Below are positions 1 through 8,373 of a stretch of 64,000 bases of DNA, piece by piece. The translations under genes and the position numbers were made by a program. This stretch comes from Comamonas antarctica (GTDB taxonomy: Bacteria > Pseudomonadota > Gammaproteobacteria > Burkholderiales > Burkholderiaceae_C), in contig NZ_CP054840.1 in the NCBI RefSeq assembly GCF_013363755.1, positions 2,101,501 through 2,165,500 on the forward strand. Direction: 5' to 3'. The notes below the pieces were generated by a model. The model worked only from the letters and a program-made list of their open reading frames with translations. It ran no database searches and had not been told where the DNA came from. The first letter of the stretch is position 1. The number at the start of each line of letters is the position of its first letter.

Positions 1-880
1 CGAACGATTCCTGGCGGAAGAACGACTCCATGGTCATGCCCTCGGGCACGGGGAAGTTCGGCAGCTGCGGCTGGCCCAGCACCAGCGTCAGGCTGCAGCG
101 GCGCGCGATCTCGACGCTGTTTTCCAGCGCCGACGGCAGGTCGGCAAACAAGGCCTGCATCTCGACCTGGGTCTTGAAATGCTGTTCGCGCGTGAAGCGG
201 CGCACGCGCTTGGGGTTGCCCAGGATCTCGCCCTCGGCAATGCAAACGCGTGCTTCATGGGCTTCGTAGTCGTCGGCCGTCGCGAACTGGATCGGATGGG
301 TGGCGACCACGGGCAGGTTCAGCCGCGCGGCCAATTGCACCGCGGCAAGCACATGCGGCTCATCGTCCGGTCGGCCCGCCCGTTGCAACTCGATGTAAAA
401 GCGATGGGGAAACAGTTTTGCCAATCGCAGCGCCATTGCCGACGCACCCGCGGTGTCGCCGCGCAGCAGGGCCTGGCCCACGGGGCCGGCCTGCGCGCCC
501 GACAGCAGGATCAGGCCCTCGCCCAGCTCCTGCAGCCATTCCCAGGTATAGACCGCCTGCGACTTGACGACGTTGCGCGTCCAGCCGCGCGCCAGCAGTT
601 CGCACAGGTTGTGGTAGCCGGCCTTGTTCTGCACCAGCAGGATCACGCGCGAAGGCGCGGCGCCGTCCTCGCCTTCCAGCTGGATCTCGGTGCCCAGCAC
701 GGGCTTGACACCCTTGCCCCGTCCTTCCTTGTAGAACTTGATCGCACCGAACATGTTGTTGTAGTCGGTGATGGCCATTGCCGGCTGCCCGTCGGCCGCG
801 GCGGCCTTGACGATGGCGTTGATACGGGTGGTTCCGTCGACGACGGAGAACTCGGAGTGCAGGCGCAAATGAACAAACAT
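1..880 (-). CDS. dnaE: DNA polymerase III alpha subunit, N-terminal part (runs off left edge)
   Basis: Translation from the ATG at 880 begins MFVHLRLHSEFSVVDGTTR, the classic start of the replicative polymerase alpha subunit, with the HLRLHSEFS metal-site motif of the N-terminal PHP domain. About 293 residues are present, covering the PHP domain and the start of the palm region (VEIARRCSLTLVLGQPQLPNF near the edge). The frame has no stop before position 1, so the C-terminal three quarters of the usual ~1,160 residues are outside the window. It works in the cytosol as the polymerising subunit of the replisome. It is divergent from bamD, with about 250 bp between the starts. Identification is firm; nothing odd is visible. 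Confidence 0.95.
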   Translation of the reverse strand, partial: MFVHLRLHSEFSVVDGTTRINAIVKAAAADGQPAMAITDYNNMFGAIKFYKEGRGKGVKPVLGTEIQLEGEDGAAPSRVILLVQNKAGYHNLCELLARGWTRNVVKSQAVYTWEWLQELGEGLILLSGAQAGPVGQALLRGDTAGASAMALRLAKLFPHRFYIELQRAGRPDDEPHVLAAVQLAARLNLPVVATHPIQFATADDYEAHEARVCIAEGEILGNPKRVRRFTREQHFKTQVEMQALFADLPSALENSVEIARRCSLTLVLGQPQLPNFPVPEGMTMESFFRQESF

Positions 881-1047
881 GGGCAGCATTGTAGAAAGGC
901 CGGGGCCGCCCGGGCCGCAGCCGCCGCCCGCAGGCCCCGCGCGGCGCGGGCCTTTGCGGACATTACAATGCGGTTCCTAGCGCGTTTTCGCTTCGATGCC
1001 CGCGGTTGCAACAGCTGAAGGCAGGCTCGAGGCGAACGGCGCAGGTT

Positions 1048-1073
1048 CCGTTCGTCCTGAGCCTGTCGAAGGG
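1048..1073. repeat. REP-like dispersed element, copy 1
   Basis: The core CCGTTCGTCCTGAGCCTGTC-GAAGGG is nearly identical to two further copies at 20675-20700 and 20728-20752. It lies in the dnaE-bamD intergenic region and overlaps the most upstream possible bamD start at 1073, which is one reason that start was rejected. Confidence 0.75.
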
Positions 1074-1132
1074 TGAACGACCCGTTCCAGAAAATGCGCG
1101 TCAGCTCTGCACTCCCGCGGGAGTGCCAACAG

Positions 1133-1969
1133 ATGCCCCTCATTGCCAGAAAGCTTGCTGCCATGCTGCGTTTGTCCTCGCCTCTTCTTCCTGCCGTGCT
1201 CGCTGCGGGCCTGCTGGCGGCCTGCTCCAGCACCCAGGTAGATCCCACCGCGAAGTGGACTCCCGACCGGATCTATACCGAAGCACGCGACGAAGTCTCG
1301 GCCGGCGCCTTCGACAAGGCCGTGCCGCTGTTTGAAAAGCTCGAAGGCCGCGCCGCGGGCACGCCGCTGGCGCAGCAGGCCCAGCTCGAGAAGGCCTATG
1401 CCCAGTACAAGGCCGGCGACAAGGCCCAGGCCCAGGCCACGCTCGACCGCTTCCTGAAGCTGCACCCCGCGAGCCCGGCCACCGACTACGCGCTCTACCT
1501 CAAGGGCCTGGTCAACTTCAACGACAACCTCGGCATGTTCTCCTGGCTGTCGCGCCAGGACCTGTCCGAGCGCGACCAGCAGGCCGCCAAGGATTCGTAT
1601 GAGTCCTTTCGCGCCGTGGTCACGCGCTTTCCCGAGTCGAAGTACGCCAACGATTCGCGCCAGCGCATGACGTACATCGTCAACTCGCTGGCCCAGTACG
1701 AAGTGCATGTCGCGCGCTACTACTACGACCGCGGTGCCTATGTGGCGGCCATCGGCCGTGCCCAGTCGGCTCTGACCGACTACGAAGGCGTGCCCGCGGG
1801 CCGCGACGCGCTGCTGATCCTGATCAAGTCCTACGACGCGCTGGGCATGACCCAGCTGCGCGACGACGCCCAGCGCGTGCTCGACTCCACCTACCCCGCC
1901 GGTACGGCTGCCGCGCCAGGCGCCAGCGAGCTCACGAAGAAGTCGAATCCCTGGTGGAAGTTCTGGTAA
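1133..1969 (+). CDS. bamD: Outer membrane protein assembly factor BamD (lipoprotein)
   Basis: BamD is the essential lipoprotein of the BAM complex that folds beta-barrel proteins into the outer membrane. The product is about 278 residues. A lipoprotein signal ends in LLAAC (lipobox; mature Cys at about residue 32), followed by TPR-like helices: VSAGAFDKAVPLFEKLEGR, LEKAYAQYKAGDKAQAQAT, and the typical YALYLKGLVNF and YEVHVARYYYDRGAYVAAI segments. ATG 1133 was chosen because GGGAG lies at a suitable distance upstream. ATG 1163 is an alternative with the same lipobox. The longer start at 1073 would put a REP element in the signal peptide. The 3' end overlaps the convergent helicase gene by 38 bp. 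Confidence 0.92.
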   Translation: MPLIARKLAAMLRLSSPLLPAVLAAGLLAACSSTQVDPTAKWTPDRIYTEARDEVSAGAFDKAVPLFEKLEGRAAGTPLAQQAQLEKAYAQYKAGDKAQAQATLDRFLKLHPASPATDYALYLKGLVNFNDNLGMFSWLSRQDLSERDQQAAKDSYESFRAVVTRFPESKYANDSRQRMTYIVNSLAQYEVHVARYYYDRGAYVAAIGRAQSALTDYEGVPAGRDALLILIKSYDALGMTQLRDDAQRVLDSTYPAGTAAAPGASELTKKSNPWWKFW

Positions 1970-3983
1970 GCGCCAGCGCGGCCAGCGCCGCGTCGTAATC
2001 GGCGGGCGCGTGCAGGCGGCGCATTGGCGGCAGCGCCGCCAGCAGCCGCCGGCCATAGGGTTTCGACACCAGGCGGGTGTCGGTGATCACCAGTACGCCC
2101 TGATCGGTTTCGCGCCGGATGAGTCGCCCCGCGCCCTGCTTCAGGGCCATGGCCGCCTCGGGCAGCATATAGTCGCGAAAGGCATTGCGCCCCACGGCCT
2201 CGAGCTGCTGCGAGCGCGCCTCGACCAGCGGGTCGTCGGGCGGCGGAAACGGCAGCTTGTCGATCACCACCAGTTCAAGCGCATCGCCGGGCATGTCCAC
2301 GCCCTCCCAGAACGTCGCCGACGCCACCAGGATGCAGCCCCTGCCGCCGCCCTGCCGGCCCGCGCGAAAGCGTTCGAGCAACACCTGTTTGGGCGCCTGG
2401 CCCTGCACCAGCACCTCCAGATCCGAGAACAACCCGAACTGCGCCTGCAGCGCCGCGCCGATGGCTTGCAGTGCCTTGGTGGTCGTGGTCAACACCAGCG
2501 TGCGCCCGCCCAGCACTTCGGCCGAACGCTGCACCAGCGCCGCGACCTCGGCGCTGTGGGCCGGCGTGCCGGGGACGGGAAATTCCTGGGGCACGTAGAC
2601 CGCGGCCTGCTGTGCATAGTCGAACGGGCTGTCCACGCGCAGCACGCGCGCATCGCGCAAGCCACAGGGTTCGGTGAACCAGCTCAGATCGTCATCGTCG
2701 CCCAGCGTGGCCGAGGTGAAGATCCAGGCGCCGGGACGCCGAGAGGCATCGACGGGGGCCTCGCCCCCGGTCTCGTCCTCCTGCAGCAGCCGCGTGCGCA
2801 CGATGCGCGCAATGCTCAGCGGCGATTCGATCATGCGCAGATGCCGGCTGCCGATATCGAGCCAGCGCACGCAGTCGTCGCTGCTGGTCTTGCCGAACAG
2901 CGCCAGCCGGCCCAGCAGCGCTTCGCCGCGCGCATACAGCTGGCGCAGCTCGGCCGCCATTTCCTCGACATTGCCCAGTGCCACCAGCGCCGCATGCAAG
3001 GCCTGGCCCAGCGCCGAGAACGCGCCGCGCCAGGCCAGCGCATCGAGCCCATCGGGCACCCTGCCCAGCCAGCGCAGGCGCGTGCCCGCGGCCGAACGCC
3101 CGGCGGCAAGGCGCAGGTCGCGCACGCAGCGCTCGAGATCGGCGCTCAGCTGCATCCAGTCGCCCATGCCGCGCGCGTGTTCTAGCGCCTGCGCGAGGAA
3201 ATCGCGCGCATAGCCCTGCAGCTGCGCCGTGCCGATCAGCGTGCCCGCAAACTGGATGCCGGTCTCGTTGAGCTGGTGCGCTTCGTCGAACACCACCACG
3301 CCAACGGATGGCAGCAACTGCGCGACGCCCGACTCGCGCACCTCCAGGTCGGCAAAGAACAGATGGTGGTTGACCACCACCACATCGGCATCGAGCGCGG
3401 CGCGGCGCGCGACGTTGAGGTGGCAGGGCTCGAACTGCGGGCAGGCGCTGCCAAGGCAGTTGTCGCGCGTTGAGGTGACCAGCGGCCAGACCGGCGAATC
3501 CTCGCCCACCGACGACAGCTCCGCCAGATCGCCGGTGCGTGTCAGCTTCGCCCACTCCTCGACCTGGGCCAATGTGCGCAGCAGTTGCGGGTCGCGTGGC
3601 GCACCGCGTCCCTGGCGTGCCTGCGCGAGATGGTGCTGGCACAGGTAGCTGGGGCGGCCCTTGAGCTGGGCCATGCGCAGCGGCAGGCCCAGCATGCGCG
3701 TGAGGCTGGGCAGGTCGCGCGAGAACAGCTGGTCCTGCAAGGCCTTGGTGGCGGTGGAGATCAACACACGCTGTCCGCTGAGCAGCGCGGGCACCAGATA
3801 GGAATAGGTCTTGCCCACGCCGGTGCCCGCCTCGACCACCAGCACGCCGCCGTGGTCGATGGTCTCGGCAACCGCCATCGCCATCTCGGTCTGCCCCGCG
3901 CGCGGGCGGAAATACGGCTGCGCCCGCGCAATCAGACCATCCGCCGAAAAAGCCGCGCGCACCGCGGAAAAATAATCGCTCAC
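1932..3983 (-). CDS. ATP-dependent DNA helicase of the DinG/YoaA (XPD-like) family
   Basis: A superfamily 2 iron-sulphur DNA helicase of 683 residues, expected to unwind damaged or structured DNA 5'-3' in the cytosol. Walker A is EAGTGVGKT (residues 51-59). Four cysteines fit the 4Fe-4S pattern (about C115, C176, C181, C187: YLCQHH and NCLGSACPQFEPC). Walker B is DEAHQL (about 233-238). C-terminal helicase motifs include the TSATL and QGAGRLIRRETDQG segments. Translation starts at GTG 3983 with GGAG five bases upstream. Length fits DinG/YoaA (about 640-715); which of the two is not decided here. It is convergent with bamD, sharing 38 bp of coding sequence. Confidence 0.9.
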   Translation of the reverse strand: MSDYFSAVRAAFSADGLIARAQPYFRPRAGQTEMAMAVAETIDHGGVLVVEAGTGVGKTYSYLVPALLSGQRVLISTATKALQDQLFSRDLPSLTRMLGLPLRMAQLKGRPSYLCQHHLAQARQGRGAPRDPQLLRTLAQVEEWAKLTRTGDLAELSSVGEDSPVWPLVTSTRDNCLGSACPQFEPCHLNVARRAALDADVVVVNHHLFFADLEVRESGVAQLLPSVGVVVFDEAHQLNETGIQFAGTLIGTAQLQGYARDFLAQALEHARGMGDWMQLSADLERCVRDLRLAAGRSAAGTRLRWLGRVPDGLDALAWRGAFSALGQALHAALVALGNVEEMAAELRQLYARGEALLGRLALFGKTSSDDCVRWLDIGSRHLRMIESPLSIARIVRTRLLQEDETGGEAPVDASRRPGAWIFTSATLGDDDDLSWFTEPCGLRDARVLRVDSPFDYAQQAAVYVPQEFPVPGTPAHSAEVAALVQRSAEVLGGRTLVLTTTTKALQAIGAALQAQFGLFSDLEVLVQGQAPKQVLLERFRAGRQGGGRGCILVASATFWEGVDMPGDALELVVIDKLPFPPPDDPLVEARSQQLEAVGRNAFRDYMLPEAAMALKQGAGRLIRRETDQGVLVITDTRLVSKPYGRRLLAALPPMRRLHAPADYDAALAALALTRTSTRDSTSS

Positions 3984-4292
3984 GCCGCTCCCAGGACCAA
4001 TACATGCTGCGCCACCAGCCGGAATTCTAGGGGTTGCGCCGCCGAGGCACAGCGGCAGAGGTGTTGGTGCATCGTCAACTCCTTAAACGCGTCGATGCGA
4101 AAATTGCCGCAACCATCCGCTTACTGGCATGATGCAAATGAAGGAATACCTACGCTGCGGTAGGTCATCCGGGAACCATCAGGATGACAGTCGCTGCCAG
4201 AATGCGCATCCGCGAACCGCGCGCAATGGCCTCCCAAGCGTCCGGCGTGGTCGCTCACTTCGCGTCTCCGCCCCCTGAGCCTGTATTTCCCC
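3984..4292. other. Intergenic region, no gene supported
   Basis: This 309-bp region separates the divergent helicase and diguanylate cyclase genes and should carry both promoters. Reading frames here have no ribosome site and no recognisable protein. No convincing -10/-35 pair or palindrome was seen. Confidence 0.5.
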
Positions 4293-5444
4293 GTGTCCTT
4301 TCTTGTCGACCGCCTCTTCTTGCTGATCATTCCAGCCTGCATGCTGCTGCTGGGCGGCACGCTGCTGGGCGGCTGGCTGATGCAGCGCCGCCACCACTAT
4401 CTGCCCTGGGCGGCGACAAGCTATGCGCTGGTCGGCCTGGCACTGGGCTGGCAGACCCTGATGCCGCCCGAGGAACTGCACCGCTGGGCACTGGTCACGG
4501 GCGTCATGTATTTGTTGGGCGCCTGGAGCTTTGCACGTGGCATCGCCGGGTATTACGGGGTGTCGGCCCGGCCCCTGCTGGGCGCGGCCATCGCGTCAGT
4601 CGTTCTGGGCACGATGTATTACTACAGCCAGGTCGAGCCCGATGTCTGGACCCGGCTGTATTGGCTCAATGCCGGACTGGGCCTGCTGCAATTGCTTCCC
4701 GCGCCAGCCATACTGCGGCGCGGGCCCGCTGCCGGCTGGCTCGAGCGAAGCATGTACTGGTCCTATGTGCTCTTTGCCATCAACACCAGCATCCGCCCGC
4801 TGCTGTCGCTGGCCCTCGGCCGCATGAAGGAAGGCGACAGCGCCTTCGGCTTCTACTGGATGATGATGCTCGGCATCACCTTGCTGTTCGTGCTGCTGTT
4901 TGCGGTGCTGCTGCTGGCGGTCACCGTGCGCGATGCGATGAGTGCGCTGCGTGCCGAGCGCAACGTCGACCCGCTGACCAACCTGCTCAACCGCCGCGCC
5001 TTCCGCGAAGCCGCCGAACCGCGGCTGCGCGACCGCCGACGCGGGCCGTGGACGCTGCTGGTGGGGGATATCGACCATTTCAAGGATATCAACGACCGCT
5101 GGGGCCATGCCTATGGCGACCGCGTGTTGCAGACCGTGGCCGGTGCGCTGACCCAGCAGGTGCGCAGCGACGACCTGGTGGCGCGCTTTGGCGGCGAGGA
5201 GTTCGTGCTCCTGCTGCGCACGGACTTGGCGGGAGCCGAAGCCATCGCCCAGCGCATCCGCGCCCAGCTGAGCGAAGAAAAGAACCTGTTGCCCAGCAGC
5301 CAACGCCTGACCATCAGCTTCGGCATCGCTCCCATCGCCGGGCTCGATCAGCTTGCCGCCGCGCTGGCGCATGCCGACGCCCTGCTCTACGAAGCCAAGC
5401 AGTCGGGCCGCGACCGCATCCATGTGGCACGGCCGGCCATCTGA
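4293..5444 (+). CDS. Membrane-bound diguanylate cyclase (GGDEF domain)
   Basis: Makes the second messenger c-di-GMP from two GTP. The 383-residue product has a hydrophobic N-terminal half with about six membrane segments (residues 8-30, 38-55, 66-83, 95-112, 155-175, 190-212). A catalytic GGDEF domain follows from DPLTNLLNRR (226-235), through GDIDHFKDINDRWGH, to the active-site GGEEF at 300-304. RSDD at 291-294, exactly five residues before GGEEF, is an RxxD inhibitory I-site, so product inhibition is likely. The start is GTG 4293 with only a weak ribosome site. No known sensor domain is recognised. It could feed c-di-GMP signalling to surface adhesion such as the adhesin at 25.7-43.2 kb, but nothing in the sequence links them. 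Confidence 0.9.
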   Translation: MSFLVDRLFLLIIPACMLLLGGTLLGGWLMQRRHHYLPWAATSYALVGLALGWQTLMPPEELHRWALVTGVMYLLGAWSFARGIAGYYGVSARPLLGAAIASVVLGTMYYYSQVEPDVWTRLYWLNAGLGLLQLLPAPAILRRGPAAGWLERSMYWSYVLFAINTSIRPLLSLALGRMKEGDSAFGFYWMMMLGITLLFVLLFAVLLLAVTVRDAMSALRAERNVDPLTNLLNRRAFREAAEPRLRDRRRGPWTLLVGDIDHFKDINDRWGHAYGDRVLQTVAGALTQQVRSDDLVARFGGEEFVLLLRTDLAGAEAIAQRIRAQLSEEKNLLPSSQRLTISFGIAPIAGLDQLAAALAHADALLYEAKQSGRDRIHVARPAI

Positions 5445-5542
5445 CGCGGCCCGAATGCAACTTCCTGTAGCGGATGCCGTGGATGTCCTATACTTGCGGC
5501 GCTGGTTCAGTCGACGTGCAAGGCGTTGGCAGGCGACCTCAT

Positions 5543-5616
5543 GCGGGCGTAGTTCAATGGCAGAACTTCTGCTTCCCAAGCAGATAGCGTGGGTTCGATT
5601 CCCATCGCCCGCTCCA
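5543..5616 (+). tRNA. tRNA-Gly (anticodon CCC), CCA encoded
   Basis: All four stems pair: acceptor GCGGGCG/CGCCCGC, D-stem GTTC/GAAC, anticodon stem TCTGC/GCAGA around loop TTCCCAA, and T-stem TGGG/CCCA around TTCGATT. The loop gives anticodon CCC, and the 3' CCA is encoded. The 3' end of tRNA-Gly(CCC) is the known integration site of ICEclc-type elements, which is notable because such an element starts 43 kb to the right. No second copy of the tRNA 3' end was found in the window. Confidence 0.95.
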
Positions 5617-5911
5617 GAAATTCTTCAGCTTGTCAGCGACTTAAAGCAGCAGCAGGGATTGCTGGGGACACTCCAGGGACGCTGGTTCAAAGTACTGGCT
5701 GTCTCTCCGATCAGCACATCATCCGCTGCCGCCTGCCCCTTCAGCGCCTTCACCTGGCGTCTTGGAGCTCGCTCAATCCGCCAAGTCGGACGATCAGTCC
5801 CGCGCCTCTTGCAGCAAGCCCCCCGAGTTGCGCGTGCGGATCTGCGAGATCTCGCGAGGCATTGGCGTTGGCTTCAAGCTGGGCGGTGCGGGTGGCAGCG
5901 AAGGCTGGTTG

Positions 5912-6106
5912 TCACGACCTTTTAGGGCCGGCCAATGCCGGGCGTCCCAGCTGGCCCGATAGCGATCTTATCTTTGCATCAATCATGCGCAATCGCGCAT
6001 GGGCCGCAGAGTTATCACCCTTGGTTGTCAACAACAGATGACCGCCCTCTGCTTTCAAAGTTGCCAGACGCTCGATGGTTTCCTGGTGCGCTGATGCCTT
6101 TTTCAT
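5912..6106 (-). CDS. Small hypothetical protein
   Basis: A 64-residue charged protein (MKKASAHQETIERLATLK...) with a predicted helical N-terminal half. The best support is a good ribosome site: AAGGA nine bases before the ATG. The sequence IERLATLKAEGGHLLLTTKG looks protein-like rather than random, but no family is recognised. It stands alone between tRNA-Gly and the SOS boxes. It could be a remnant of a longer gene or a small regulator. Confidence 0.4.
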   Translation of the reverse strand: MKKASAHQETIERLATLKAEGGHLLLTTKGDNSAAHARLRMIDAKIRSLSGQLGRPALAGPKRS

Positions 6107-6451
6107 ACAGCATCCTTTTCAACAACATCCAATGACATTGATGAAAAGAGATTAGGGTAAGACCTGAGGTAACGAAAGTGCCTTTTACGACTGTTGACCA
6201 ACCTGACAATCCATCACATCGCATGCATACGGAAGGCCATGGCAAGGGTTCGTTGATGGCGCCCGCGCTCGAGGTGGTTCTCGACGTGCCATTGCGTTCT
6301 GGCTCGTCCCAACCAGGCGCGGCCCGCCACCGCCCTTGAGAGCGACGGCGTCGCGCGCCCATCCCAGCTCCCGTACGTTTGCTGCGCGAGCGTTGCTTAG
6401 ATCCACCCAGTGACAGCGTGAACGATGGAAAGCATTTTCTGACCATGAAAA

Positions 6452-6485
6452 CTGTATAAAATCACAACACTGTTCAAAACAACAG
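6452..6485 (+). promoter_or_regulatory. Two adjacent LexA (SOS) boxes
   Basis: 6470-6485 is CTGT-N8-ACAG, a perfect match to the CTGTN8ACAG consensus. 6452-6467 is CTGT-N8-ACAA, one mismatch. A TATAAA -10-like element lies within the first box. A strong ribosome site (GGAGGAGC) and an ATG follow at 6494-6503, but that frame stops after four codons, so the gene the boxes once controlled appears lost. Confidence 0.5.
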
Positions 6486-6524
6486 TTTTAGTGGAGGAGC
6501 ATGCCGCCGATGTGACGCCCGGGG

Positions 6525-6637
6525 CCCTCATTGAAGTGGCGGCGTGGAGGGACACGCAAGCCGTAGAGTGAAGCGAAGCACAAACGCGACACGCGGTTGA
6601 CGCAGCTGGAATCAAGCCCAGCCCGCTTCAATGAGGG
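6525..6637. repeat. Spaced inverted repeat, 12-bp arms
   Basis: CCCTCATTGAAG at 6525-6536 is perfectly complemented by CTTCAATGAGGG at 6626-6637, enclosing 89 bp. It lies immediately after the SOS boxes. It could be a small transposon remnant or a structured RNA; the sequence does not decide. Confidence 0.5.
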
Positions 6638-6880
6638 TCACGCCAGGACGCTCCGGTGCGCCGTGCCGGGGAGGGATTCGGCGAAGTGGCTTCCACACCT
6701 TCATACCGCTCCACTCCCTATTGCTTTCAATGAACGAATAGTCTGTACATATGTCAATGGGATCCTCAAGCGCCTGCTTAGATAGTTGCGCAAAAGGTAC
6801 AAAGTAAAGACTTACTCCTACATACACCATTTCAAAAGTGCGTCATGCGCGACAATCCAGCTTCACCTAACTGAGGATCT

Positions 6881-7183
6881 ATGCACAGAAATACGCAGGT
6901 TGTGGGTACCGCTTTTGTCGTGGCAACATTGGCTATATCGGCCTCCATGATAGTTTTTGGCTATATAAACAAGCTGATCCATTTTCTATCGTTCATATTT
7001 TTCGCGGCTGCTGCACTCGCCTTTTGGAGTGCCTTTGGAAAGCATGAACTGGTTGAATTTGCTATCGGTGTCATGTATGCCGCGGGCACCGCAATTGCGA
7101 TTTTGATGATTCGGCGCACGGCTCAAAACACTCCTGCGAAGATCCCACCGGCCAAGCACGACGGCGACAGCCACCCCACCTGA
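6881..7183 (+). CDS. Small integral membrane protein, unknown function
   Basis: A 100-residue protein with three hydrophobic segments (about residues 8-27, 31-49 and 58-77) and a short hydrophilic tail (RRTAQNTPAKIPPAKHDGDSH). GAGGA lies a few bases before the ATG. No family is recognised. The gene has visibly lower GC than its chromosomal neighbours, consistent with acquired DNA. It stands alone. Confidence 0.6.
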   Translation: MHRNTQVVGTAFVVATLAISASMIVFGYINKLIHFLSFIFFAAAALAFWSAFGKHELVEFAIGVMYAAGTAIAILMIRRTAQNTPAKIPPAKHDGDSHPT

Positions 7184-7285
7184 AGCCCGCAGATCGTTCA
7201 GGCCCGCGCCGGCTGGCACAGCTTCCAGGCCCGCCATTGCGCGGGCCTTTTCGTCCCAGTCGCGGCTGATAGCTTCCACCTTCGC

Positions 7286-7555
7286 TCAGGGCCGCCCGGT
7301 GGGGCCCGGCCATTGCGCCCAGCCCTGCGCGCGCGCGGAAGGTTGCAGATGGTGGCTGAGCAATCCCCTGGGATCAGGTACTTGCGCCCAGGCATTCCCG
7401 CGCCAACGCCAGACCTTGCCCTCCCTCAAGACCTCCTCCTCCTTTGGCGCAAGCACCGCATCGGGCCGCAACGCGATCTCCGGCACCAGTTGCGCGTTGA
7501 CGAATGCCGCTATATAGCCTTCATGATTCACTACTGCATAAATGGTGACGCTCAT
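7286..7555 (-). CDS. Small protein resembling phage tail-fibre-associated ORFs
   Basis: An 89-residue product starting MSVTIYAVVNHEGYIAAFV, with the pattern VWRWRGNAWAQVPDPRG. The tryptophan pair followed by a D-x-RG motif recalls C-terminal segments of phage tail-fibre and tail-assembly proteins; this is a resemblance, not a firm family assignment. AGGA lies eight bases upstream of the ATG. No other phage genes adjoin it, so it may be a prophage remnant. Confidence 0.4.
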   Translation of the reverse strand: MSVTIYAVVNHEGYIAAFVNAQLVPEIALRPDAVLAPKEEEVLREGKVWRWRGNAWAQVPDPRGLLSHHLQPSARAQGWAQWPGPTGRP

Positions 7556-7591
7556 GGCAATTCCTGATCGATATGTCGAGACAGACCCAAA

Positions 7592-7993
7592 TCACGGTGC
7601 AATCTCAAGACTGGGCACCAGCTCCGAGAAGTGCATCATTGCCTCTCTGCCTTCAAGCCGCTGGATGGTCTTCAGCGGCTCATCGTCTTCAATGTGTGCA
7701 TATGCCATGGACCAGCTGCGAAAGCGCCGCTTGCCAAAGCCTCTTCCTTGATATTGCAGTCGAAAATTCACATGCCGCGAATCGCGGGCTATCCGCGTGA
7801 TCAATTCCACCAGAATGATGTCAGGCCCCTCCAGATGCTGTAGAAAATTGACTCCATCAAATACCAAAATGCCCGTGACATCGTTGGAAGCATTGAATCT
7901 GCGTGCCGTTCTTATAATGTCCGGCACCGCATTGAAAGGCGCTGACGGTGCTAGCTGACTGCAGTACAAAATGCAGTAAAAATCATTGCTCAT
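7592..7993 (-). CDS. BLUF-domain blue-light photoreceptor
   Basis: A stand-alone BLUF (FAD-binding blue-light sensor) protein of 133 residues. The three residues of the photocycle are present with the family spacing: Tyr10 (ILYCS), Asn34 (RRFNASN) and Gln52 (NFLQHLEG). The intervals of 24 and 18 residues equal those of AppA Tyr21-Asn45-Gln63. Trp94 and Met96 in RSWSMAY match the semi-conserved Trp/Met pair. There is no output domain, so it must act through a partner protein. GAGG lies upstream of the ATG. Short BLUF proteins often regulate c-di-GMP enzymes or transcription factors; no such partner adjoins it. Confidence 0.92.
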   Translation of the reverse strand: MSNDFYCILYCSQLAPSAPFNAVPDIIRTARRFNASNDVTGILVFDGVNFLQHLEGPDIILVELITRIARDSRHVNFRLQYQGRGFGKRRFRSWSMAYAHIEDDEPLKTIQRLEGREAMMHFSELVPSLEIAP

Positions 7994-8373
7994 AATCGCC
8001 TCAATGATGAAAAACCAGGCAGCAAGCGCACCCTGGACGTAGCAGTCACGCGGTCACAATGCCCACCATGAAGCATCCTGTACGGCCACGGACAATTCTG
8101 AACACTTAGCGCAATATATTACGATCAGTAACATAAAGCAGTTGTAGGACAGCTGATCGAATGACCTCCGTACATTCCCGGAGCCTCATCTGCCCTCCCG
8201 CCGCCCTGCATGCACTACGGCGATGGCCCGGCCCTCACCGAGGCCGCTCAAATGCCGAACCGCATGCGAGCCGGCCCAGCGCGTGCGCGCTTTCTGCCGC
8301 AGCGTCGGCTGCCGCAGCATCGGCTGCCGCAGACACCCGCAGAAGATTCAAGCCTTGGTGGGTCTCGAATCGA
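7994..8373. other. Intergenic region, no gene supported
   Basis: About 380 bp between the BLUF gene start and the end of the truncated histidine kinase. The part near 8080-8160 is AT-richer (AATATATTACG) and may hold the BLUF promoter, but no clear -35/-10 pair is assigned. The reading frames here have no ribosome sites or recognisable products. Confidence 0.4.

Larger units (their letters stand above)
5617..6880. other. Gene-poor patch downstream of tRNA-Gly
   Basis: This stretch of about 1.26 kb holds one small minus-strand ORF (5912-6106), a pair of SOS-type boxes (6452-6485) and a spaced inverted repeat (6525-6637), but no full-length gene. The overlapping reading frames have no recognisable products. 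The position directly after a tRNA and the mixed base composition suggest remnants of an integrated element, but no integrase sequence can be recognised. Confidence 0.5.

Noticed and set aside
179..1018. Plus-strand frame across dnaE
   Set aside because: Shadow of dnaE, which reads clearly on the minus strand from ATG 880.
1073..1132. N-terminal extension of BamD
   Set aside because: It would translate part of a REP element before the signal peptide; the lipobox position favours ATG 1133 or 1163.
2010..3185. Plus-strand frame within the helicase gene
   Set aside because: Antisense shadow; the minus-strand frame has Walker motifs and iron-sulphur cysteines.
4184..5470. Alternative frame across the diguanylate cyclase
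   Set aside because: Out of phase with the GGDEF domain; composition is typical of a shadow frame.
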